DNA of 64,000 nt from Jeongeupia wiesaeckerbachi (lineage in GTDB: Bacteria; Pseudomonadota; Gammaproteobacteria; Burkholderiales; Chitinibacteraceae), in NCBI RefSeq assembly GCF_050916355.1, contig NZ_CP136946.1, forward strand, positions 2,790,001 to 2,854,000, given 5' to 3'. Position numbers and translations under genes: made by a program. Below are positions 58,169 through 64,000 of this stretch, piece after piece (the stretch's first letter is position 1; each line of letters opens with the position of its first letter). Under the pieces are notes generated by a model, which saw only the letters and a list, made by a program, of their open reading frames with translations, was not told the DNA's origin and ran no database searches.

Positions 58169-60595
58169 ATGCAAAAGCAGCGACTGGTATTGATCGGCAA
58201 CGGCATGGCGGGGATCCGCACGCTCGAGGAAATCCTCAAGCATGACAAGGAGCGCTATGCCATCACCGTGATTGGCGACGAACCGTGGGGCAACTACAAC
58301 CGCATCCAGTTGTCGCCGATTCTGGCTGGCGAGCAGAAGCTCAAGGACATCATCCTCAACGATCTGGACTGGTATGCCGAGCACGGCATCCGGCTGATCA
58401 AGGGCTGCGCCGCAACGCGGATCGATCGCGAACGCCGCGAGGTGTATACCGCCGCCGGCGAGGCGATCGGCTACGACAAGCTGCTGATCGCGACCGGTTC
58501 GCGGCCGTTCATGCTGCCGGTGCCGGGCAGCGATCTCGACGGCGTAATCGGCTTTCGCGACATCAAGGACACCGAGAAAATGATTGTCGCCGCGGCGCTG
58601 CACCGCCATGCGGTGGTGATCGGCGGGGGCCTGCTTGGGCTTGAGGCCGCGCACGGGCTGAAGCTGCGTGGCATGGATGTGACGGTGATCCACCTCGGCG
58701 ACTGGTTGTTGAATCGCCAGCTCGACGACACCGCCGGCCGGCTGCTGGAAAAATCGCTGACCGAACGCGGCCTGAATCTCAAGCTCGGCGCCAAGACGCA
58801 GGAACTGATCGGCGAGAACGGCCATGTGACCGGCGTGCGGCTCGAATCGGGGGAAGTGATCGCAGCGGATCTGGTCGTCATGGCCGTTGGTATCGTGCCG
58901 AACGCCGATCTGGCGCGCGACGCCGGTCTTGAGGTCAGCAACGGCATCGTCGTGGGCGACACGCTGGCGACCAGCGACGCGCACATCTACGCCGTCGGCG
59001 AGTGCGTCAGCCATCGTGGCGTGTCTTACGGTCTGGTCGCGCCCTTGTTCGAAATGGCCAAGGTGCTCGGCAACCAGCTCGGCGGCTGCGGCAAACAGCG
59101 CTACACCGGCACGACGACGTCGACCAAGCTCAAGGTCACCGGCATCGACCTGTTCAGTGCCGGCGAATTCATGGGCGGCGAGGGCTGCGACGAAATCGTG
59201 CTCTCCGACCCGGCAGGCGGCGTCTACAAGCGGCTGATCGTCCGCGACAACAAGCTCGTCGGCGCCTGTCTGTATGGCGATACCAGTGACGGCGCCTGGT
59301 ACTTCCAGCTGCTGCGGCAGGAGCGCGACGTTGCCGACCTGCGTAGCCAGTTGCTGTTCGGGCCGCCGCGCGACTTGGGCGACACCGGCACCTCGGGTGC
59401 CAGCCGCGCCGCCGCACTGCCGGACGACGCCGAAATCTGCGGCTGCAATGGCGTCACCAAGGGCGTGCTGGTCAAGGCGATCAAGGAAAAGGGCCTGTTC
59501 ACCGTCGACGACGTCAAGAAGCACACCAAGGCCGGTGCGTCTTGCGGCTCGTGCACCGGTCTGGTCGAGCAGGTGCTGATGAGCACCGTCGGCAGTTCGT
59601 TCCAGGACGCTCCGAAGCGCAAGTCGATGTGCGGCTGTACCGATCACACCCATGGCGAGGTGCGCGAGGCGATCCGCGAGCAGCATCTGGTGACGCTAGC
59701 CGACACGATGAAGGCGCTGCACTGGAAAACCCCAGACGGCTGCCCGACCTGCCGCCCGGCGCTGAACTACTACCTGATCTCGACCTGGCCGGGCGAGGCC
59801 AAGGACGACCCGCAGGCGCGGCTCGTCAACGAGCGCATGCACGCCAATGTGCAGAAGGACAGCACCTTCAGCGTCATTCCGCGCATGTGGGGCGGCGTGA
59901 CCAGCCCGGCCGAGCTGCGCAAGATCGCCGATGTCGCCGACAAGTTCAACGTCAAGATGGTCAAGGTCACCGGCGGCCAGCGGCTCGACCTGCTCGGCGT
60001 GAAGAAAGAGGACTTGCCGCAGATGTGGCGCGAACTCGACATGCCGTGCGGCATGGGCTACGCCAAGGGGCTGCGCACGGTGAAAACCTGCGTCGGCAAG
60101 CAGTTCTGCCGCTTCGGCACGCAGGATTCGACCGGCATGGGCATTGCGCTGGAAAAAGCCTTCGACCGGATGTGGGCGCCGCACAAGGTCAAGCTTGCCG
60201 TGAGCGGTTGCCCGCGCAACTGTGCCGAAGCCGGGATCAAGGACGTCGGCATCATTGCCGTCGATTCGGGCTGGGAAATCTATATCGGCGGCAACGGCGG
60301 TATCAAGACCGAGGTGGCCGAGTTCTTCACCAAGGTCAAAACCGAGGAAGAGGTGCTCGAGTATTCGGGCGCAGTGCTGCAGCTCTACCGCGAGGAAGCG
60401 CACTACCTCGAGCGCACGGTGCACTACTTGGGCCGCGTCGGCCTCGACTACATCAAGGCGAAGGTGCTCGACGATGCGACCAACCGCAAGGCGCTGTGGG
60501 CGCGGCTGCAACTGGCGCTGGCCGGCGAGCCGGACCCGTGGCAGGCCCAGCTCGGCGAAGACGCCGCGGCACGCTTCACCGACCTGACCGTCTGA
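58169..60595 (+). CDS. nirB: NADH-dependent nitrite reductase large subunit
   Basis: Reduces nitrite to ammonium in the cytoplasm with NADH. At 808 residues, in order: FAD/NAD-binding domains (LVLIGNGMAGIRTLEEIL, AVVIGGGLLGLEAAHGLKLR), a BFD-like [2Fe-2S] domain (ICGCNGVTKG, then SCGSCTG, about 428-472), a second cysteine-rich repeat (CGCTDHTHGEVREAI, PDGCPTCRPAL), and the sulfite/nitrite reductase part with the siroheme-[4Fe-4S] cysteines in TCVGKQFCRFGTQDS and SGCPRNCAEAGIKD (about 635-690). AAGGAG precedes the ATG. An FNR box upstream suggests a role in anaerobic nitrite removal. Confidence 0.97.
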   Translation: MQKQRLVLIGNGMAGIRTLEEILKHDKERYAITVIGDEPWGNYNRIQLSPILAGEQKLKDIILNDLDWYAEHGIRLIKGCAATRIDRERREVYTAAGEAIGYDKLLIATGSRPFMLPVPGSDLDGVIGFRDIKDTEKMIVAAALHRHAVVIGGGLLGLEAAHGLKLRGMDVTVIHLGDWLLNRQLDDTAGRLLEKSLTERGLNLKLGAKTQELIGENGHVTGVRLESGEVIAADLVVMAVGIVPNADLARDAGLEVSNGIVVGDTLATSDAHIYAVGECVSHRGVSYGLVAPLFEMAKVLGNQLGGCGKQRYTGTTTSTKLKVTGIDLFSAGEFMGGEGCDEIVLSDPAGGVYKRLIVRDNKLVGACLYGDTSDGAWYFQLLRQERDVADLRSQLLFGPPRDLGDTGTSGASRAAALPDDAEICGCNGVTKGVLVKAIKEKGLFTVDDVKKHTKAGASCGSCTGLVEQVLMSTVGSSFQDAPKRKSMCGCTDHTHGEVREAIREQHLVTLADTMKALHWKTPDGCPTCRPALNYYLISTWPGEAKDDPQARLVNERMHANVQKDSTFSVIPRMWGGVTSPAELRKIADVADKFNVKMVKVTGGQRLDLLGVKKEDLPQMWRELDMPCGMGYAKGLRTVKTCVGKQFCRFGTQDSTGMGIALEKAFDRMWAPHKVKLAVSGCPRNCAEAGIKDVGIIAVDSGWEIYIGGNGGIKTEVAEFFTKVKTEEEVLEYSGAVLQLYREEAHYLERTVHYLGRVGLDYIKAKVLDDATNRKALWARLQLALAGEPDPWQAQLGEDAAARFTDLTV

Positions 60596-60653
60596 TCCCG
60601 ATGACCGATTCTGGCCCGCCATGCAAACGGCGGGCCGAACAAGGAAAACCGAC

Positions 60654-60980
60654 ATGAGCACCGACAAGAGCCAGTGGCAATCCATCTGCAAGCTTGACGA
60701 GATCCCGGCGCAGGGCGCCCGGGTGGTCAAGCGCGAGGGCAAGACCGATATCGCGCTGTTCCGCACCATCGACAACCGCGTGTTCGCGCTCGACGACCAC
60801 TGCCCGCACAAGGGCGGCGCGCTGTCGCACGGGCTGGTTTACGGTGACACCGTTGCCTGCCCGCTGCACAATTTCAAGATCAGCCTGCAGACCGGGCAGG
60901 CGCAGGCGCCGGACGAAGGCCACACGCCTTGCCACAAGGTCGAGCTGCGCGACGACATGGTCTGGCTGGCGATCGACTGA
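60654..60980 (+). CDS. nirD: Nitrite reductase small subunit (Rieske type)
   Basis: A 108-residue partner of NirB. It has the Rieske-like motifs DDHCPHKGGALSHG and VACPLHNFKISLQTG, with both Cys-x-His pairs present (some NirD proteins lose them), so a [2Fe-2S] cluster is possible. The start at 60654 has AAGGAAAA upstream. It lies 58 bases after nirB in the same unit. Confidence 0.95.
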   Translation: MSTDKSQWQSICKLDEIPAQGARVVKREGKTDIALFRTIDNRVFALDDHCPHKGGALSHGLVYGDTVACPLHNFKISLQTGQAQAPDEGHTPCHKVELRDDMVWLAID

Positions 60981-60999
60981 CACACAGGGAGTCAACGAG

Positions 61000-61353
61000 A
61001 TGGGATACCGACTGTTCATCGACCCGACAACGACGCCGCAGACCGTTTACCCGGATGTTGATGGCGAGTGGCAACAGGCTGCCAACCATGATCAGGCGGT
61101 GATGACTGTGGTGCTGAACGGCTTGCCGGATGAAGTCTGTGCGTCGAAAGCGTGGTCGGACTCGGACGATGGTCAGCAGTTTGCCCGCTGGCTGGTGAGT
61201 GCGGATCTGGATGGCACGATCCGGCTGAGCGAGCATTTCGTCTGGCGTTGCCACGATGGCAATGGGTTGGTGGCCGGGCAGGGAAATCAGGCCCTGTCGG
61301 AATATCTGAACAGCAAATTCTTCAAATGCAGGTTGAATGTGTTGCCGAAATAA
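61000..61353 (+). CDS. Hypothetical protein downstream of nirD
   Basis: A 117-residue soluble protein that I do not recognise. It is acidic in the first half, with VDGEWQQAANHDQAVMTVVL and a patch SDSDDGQQFARWLVSADLDG, then a Cys in VWRCHDG and another in KFFKCRLNVLPK. No signal peptide or membrane segment is seen. GGGAG precedes ATG 61000. It starts 19 bases after nirD and ends at a terminator, so it is the third gene of the FNR-controlled nirBD unit and may have a part in nitrite or redox metabolism; that is inference only. Confidence 0.72.
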   Translation: MGYRLFIDPTTTPQTVYPDVDGEWQQAANHDQAVMTVVLNGLPDEVCASKAWSDSDDGQQFARWLVSADLDGTIRLSEHFVWRCHDGNGLVAGQGNQALSEYLNSKFFKCRLNVLPK

Positions 61354-61378
61354 AAATCCGCCCATGGGCGGATTTTTT
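61352..61378 (+). terminator. Intrinsic terminator of the nirBD unit
   Basis: AAAATCCGCC-CATG-GGCGGATTTT followed by more Ts, overlapping the stop region of the gene at 61000. Confidence 0.92.
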
Positions 61379-61411
61379 ATTAATTATGGTGCTTGCTTGT
61401 GGGTGTTTTTA

Positions 61412-61432
61412 GAAAATAGGTGCTAAGGCACC
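61412..61432 (-). terminator. Weak terminator of the AT-rich orphan gene
   Basis: On the minus strand GGTGC-CTTA-GCACC followed by TATTTTCT, three bases after the stop at 61436. The short stem suits a modest terminator. Confidence 0.55.
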
Positions 61433-61435
61433 GTT

Positions 61436-62062
61436 TTATGCAATGAGCTTTTCCAAGAACGAGTGATATTGGTTATCTCCATCCTTATTTTCAACGAAGA
61501 ATGCGGAAAAAGCGGTGCCCAGTACAGTGCTTGTTGTCCCGATGTGCCACTCTTTGCGAGTGCAAGTAAGCAGTAAATTCATGCTTTCCCGGAGCTTTTT
61601 CCAGAAGAAAGTGCATATGCATATGCCAAAAGAAATCCTGAAAAAATCCCAAGCACCAAAAGTAAAAGTGTTATTGATCACAACAAAGTTGTAGATTGAT
61701 AACACAAAAACACTGCCAGTCAACAATACCTTCAGCTGCGAAGCCAAGGTGAGTTTGCTTTCGAGGTCTGTTTGTAACTTGAAATTTACGTTTTTTAGAA
61801 ACTTGGTGTTTTCATGGATTTGTGCGGGAATGCCGTGAATGTGAACCGTTAAAGCCATGTCGCCTGACTCTTTGGTGGCTATGCCTTTTTTCTCCCATGC
61901 ATCCACCATGAATGCTAGTGCTATTGGGTAGGCGATTTTTACAGCGAAAATATAAAAGAATGGGGCTGCGTATCCCATGATCTGCGCGGCAGCAGCGACG
62001 CATACGCCGGCGAGCATCAGAGTTGGTCCCCAAATGCTTTCTGAGTTGGTTTTGGGTGTCAT
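61436..62062 (-). CDS. Orphan membrane protein in an AT-rich islet
   Basis: A 208-residue protein I do not recognise. It has hydrophobic segments near 14-31 (TLMLAGVCVAAAAQIMGYAA), 36-52 (FYIFAVKIAYPIALAFMVD), 111-130 and 138-155 (FFRISFGICICTFFWKK), so about four membrane helices, with a hydrophilic region between helices two and three. Its base composition, clearly richer in A and T than its neighbours, and its Lys/Asn/Phe-rich codon use suggest recent transfer. No ribosome binding site is seen before ATG 62062. It sits between the nirBD unit and the LplT/PlsC gene and fits neither. Confidence 0.65.
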   Translation of the reverse strand: MTPKTNSESIWGPTLMLAGVCVAAAAQIMGYAAPFFYIFAVKIAYPIALAFMVDAWEKKGIATKESGDMALTVHIHGIPAQIHENTKFLKNVNFKLQTDLESKLTLASQLKVLLTGSVFVLSIYNFVVINNTFTFGAWDFFRISFGICICTFFWKKLRESMNLLLTCTRKEWHIGTTSTVLGTAFSAFFVENKDGDNQYHSFLEKLIA

Positions 62063-62098
62063 TGATTGAATTGATGTTTGAGGTTTATTTTTGAGAGC

Positions 62099-63979
62099 TC
62101 ACAACCAACTACCACGCAGCTCTCGCACTTTATCTTCCAGCATTTGCCGCGTTACCGCTTCCGGTGCCACCGGCTCCCCCACATTCACCCCAATCTTCGA
62201 CCAGATCCCGCGTGGCCATTTCATCATTGCCGCGCCATCCTTGCGGCTGAAGAAGCTGCCCCACAGGCCTTGCAGCGCCATCGGGATCACCGGTACCGGG
62301 GTGCGGCGGATGATTTCCTCGATGCCGGGCTTGAAGCGGTTCAGCTGGCCGTCGTGGGTGATCTTGCCTTCGGGGAAGATGCAGACGACTTCGCCGGCTT
62401 CGAGGTAGGCCGCGACGCGGTCCATGGCCTTGTCTTTCATCGTCGCATCCTCGCGTACCGGGGCGATCGGGATGGCGCCGGCGGTGCGGAATACGAAGTT
62501 CAGTAGCGGAATTTTGAAAATGCGGTGGTCCATCACGAAGCGCACCGGCCGGCGTACGCGGCCGGCGACGATCAGTGCGTCCATGAAGCTGACGTGGTTG
62601 CAGATCAGCACGCAGGCGCCGGTTTCAGGGATGTTGTCGAGCCCCTGTGCGCGGATGCGATAGAGCAGGTGGGTGAGGATCCACACCTGAAAGCGCATCA
62701 TGAATTCGGGAATCAGCGTGTAGATGTAGATCGCGACGGCGATGTTCATCAGCGCGACGGTCAGCAACAGCCCTTTGATCGACAGGCCTGCCTTGAGCAG
62801 CGCAATGCTCATGCCGGCGGCGATGACCATGAAGAAGGCGTTGAGGATGTTGTTGGCGGCGATGGCGCGCGAGGTGAAGCCGGGCTCGGTGCGCGCCTGG
62901 ATCAGCGCGTACAGCGGCACGATGAAGAAGCCGCCGAAGACACCGAGCAGCAGGATGTCCAGCATTACGCGCCAATGGCCGGAGGCGGAGATGAAGCTCA
63001 TCAGGCCGTACTGGCCCGCCGGGGTATTGGCGAGGGCGAAATAGAGGTCGACGCCGAACAGCGACAGGCCGATCGAGCCGAACGGTACGAGGCCCAGCTC
63101 GATCGAGCGGCCCGAGAGCCGTTCGCACAGCATCGAGCCGACGCCGACGCCGACCGAGAACAGCGTGATCAAGAGCGTGTAGACCTGTTCGTCACCGTGC
63201 AATACCGCCTTGGCGACCTCCGGCAACTGGGTCAGATAGACCGCGCCGAAGAACCAGAACCACGAAATCCCGAGCAGGCTGTTGAAGACCGTTCTGTTCT
63301 TCTTGACGTGCTTGATGATGTGCCAGCTTTCGGCAAACACGTTCCAGTTGATCGGCAGTTGGGCGGCCGGCGCAGGGGCGGATGGCATGCTGCGGCTGGC
63401 CAGCCAGCCCAGTACGGCGACGCCGACGCAGGCCCAGATGATGAGCAATTCGCCGTGCGGCTGATGGCTGATGATCAGCGTGCCGGCGATCTGGCCGAGC
63501 AGGATGGCGATGAAGGTGCCCATTTCGATCAGGCCATTGCCGCCGAGCAATTCCTGCGGCTTCAGGTATTGCGGCAGGATCGAATACTTGAGCGGGCCGA
63601 ACAGCGTCGAGTGCACGCCCATCATGAACAGGCAGCCCATCAGCACCGCGGCATTGCGGGTTGCAAAGCCATAGCCGGCAGCGAGCATGATGAGGATTTC
63701 AAGGACCTTGATCCAGCGCGCCAGGATGGCTTTGTCGTACTTCTCGGCCAGTTGGCCGGAAAAAGCCGAGAACAGGAAAAAGGGCAGAATGAAAATACCG
63801 GCGGCGGCATTGACCAGCGTCGCGGCGCCCATGCCTGCGGCCGAGAGGCCGTGAAAGGCAATCATCACCAGTAGCGCGTTCTTGAACAGATTGTCGTTGA
63901 ACGCACCGAAAAACTGGGTGACGAACAGCGGCAGAAAGCGACGGCTGCGGAACAGATCGAACTGGTTGGGGTGCGACAT
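62099..63979 (-). CDS. LplT-like MFS transporter fused to PlsC-type acyltransferase
   Basis: A 626-residue protein in two parts. Residues about 1-410 are an MFS transporter of the LplT type (PLFVTQFFGAFNDNLFKNAL, GPLKYSILPQYLKPQELLGG), which flips lysophospholipid inward. Residues about 430-626 are a PlsC-like acyltransferase with the catalytic ICNHVSFMDAL (HxxxxD), VREDATMKD and CIFPEGKITHDGQLNRFKPG. This would import lysophospholipids and re-acylate them. The usual LplT-Aas fusions add an AMP-binding acyl-ACP synthetase; here the chain stops after the acyltransferase. The gene is complete; its promoter lies at or beyond the window edge. Confidence 0.92.
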   Translation of the reverse strand: MSHPNQFDLFRSRRFLPLFVTQFFGAFNDNLFKNALLVMIAFHGLSAAGMGAATLVNAAAGIFILPFFLFSAFSGQLAEKYDKAILARWIKVLEILIMLAAGYGFATRNAAVLMGCLFMMGVHSTLFGPLKYSILPQYLKPQELLGGNGLIEMGTFIAILLGQIAGTLIISHQPHGELLIIWACVGVAVLGWLASRSMPSAPAPAAQLPINWNVFAESWHIIKHVKKNRTVFNSLLGISWFWFFGAVYLTQLPEVAKAVLHGDEQVYTLLITLFSVGVGVGSMLCERLSGRSIELGLVPFGSIGLSLFGVDLYFALANTPAGQYGLMSFISASGHWRVMLDILLLGVFGGFFIVPLYALIQARTEPGFTSRAIAANNILNAFFMVIAAGMSIALLKAGLSIKGLLLTVALMNIAVAIYIYTLIPEFMMRFQVWILTHLLYRIRAQGLDNIPETGACVLICNHVSFMDALIVAGRVRRPVRFVMDHRIFKIPLLNFVFRTAGAIPIAPVREDATMKDKAMDRVAAYLEAGEVVCIFPEGKITHDGQLNRFKPGIEEIIRRTPVPVIPMALQGLWGSFFSRKDGAAMMKWPRGIWSKIGVNVGEPVAPEAVTRQMLEDKVRELRGSWL

Positions 63980-64000
63980 TGACGCGGGTCCGGTAGATGA

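Overview
This window reads as a chromosomal segment of a GC-rich betaproteobacterium, most likely of the order Neisseriales (Chromobacteriaceae/Chitinibacteraceae type). The reasons are the block fimV - membrane protein - truA - trpF - trpB - trpA - accD - folC - SPOR protein - cvpA - purF - metZ, the primosomal gene priB inside the rpsF operon, a PorB-like porin, and phasin and PhaM-like proteins. These are inferences from gene content and order; no database was searched. Almost all of it is housekeeping sequence. I saw no prophage, IS element, CRISPR array, rRNA or tRNA, and no clear pseudogene.

Layout. 1-3.8 kb: truncated aldo/keto reductase, a USG-1-type aspartate-semialdehyde dehydrogenase homologue and tex. 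3.9-5 kb: major porin. 5.2-9.7 kb: trpE-trpG-lprI-like-trpD-trpC on the minus strand, preceded by a promoter and an unannotated 17-residue leader peptide with four Trp codons. 9.8-17.2 kb: mltA, a PhaM-like gene, maeB and dnaE. 17.3-18 kb: phasin. 18-21.7 kb: fnr with an unknown downstream gene, divergent from hemN and a TauE/SafE-like gene, with a consensus FNR box between them. 21.9-26.8 kb: prkA-yeaH-spoVR stress cluster. 27-30 kb: small and poorly known genes (secreted protein, hidden lipoprotein, DUF2863-like, GNAT, YkgJ-like). 30-34.6 kb: RhlE helicase, MscS channel, MltF-like transglycosylase. 34.7-38.4 kb: MarR/MFS pair with a palindromic operator, and lysP. 38.7-40.6 kb: rpsF-priB-rpsR-rplI and fdxA. 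40.6-54.9 kb: gluQRS, then the long fimV-to-metZ run. 55 kb: a guanidine-II (mini-ykkC) riboswitch and its guanidinium exporter. 55.5-57.9 kb: cstA and its small partner. 58-61.4 kb: nirB-nirD with a consensus FNR box, and an unknown gene. 61.4-62.1 kb: an AT-rich orphan membrane protein. 62.1-64 kb: an LplT/PlsC-type fusion.

How the genes work together. The tryptophan pathway is split in two loci, and only the trpEGDC locus carries the Trp-rich leader, so control probably falls on the committed step. FNR appears as a local theme: the fnr gene, a perfect TTGATN4ATCAA box upstream of hemN/fnr, and a second perfect box upstream of nirBD point to oxygen-responsive haem synthesis and nitrite reduction. 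Polyhydroxyalkanoate granule proteins and TGCANTGCA elements upstream of phaP and cstA hint at shared control of carbon storage and starvation. The most distinctive regulatory finds are the trp leader, the guanidine-II riboswitch and a potentially structured metZ leader. The least understood genes are those at 18014, 27004, 27523, 44439, 61000 and 61436.
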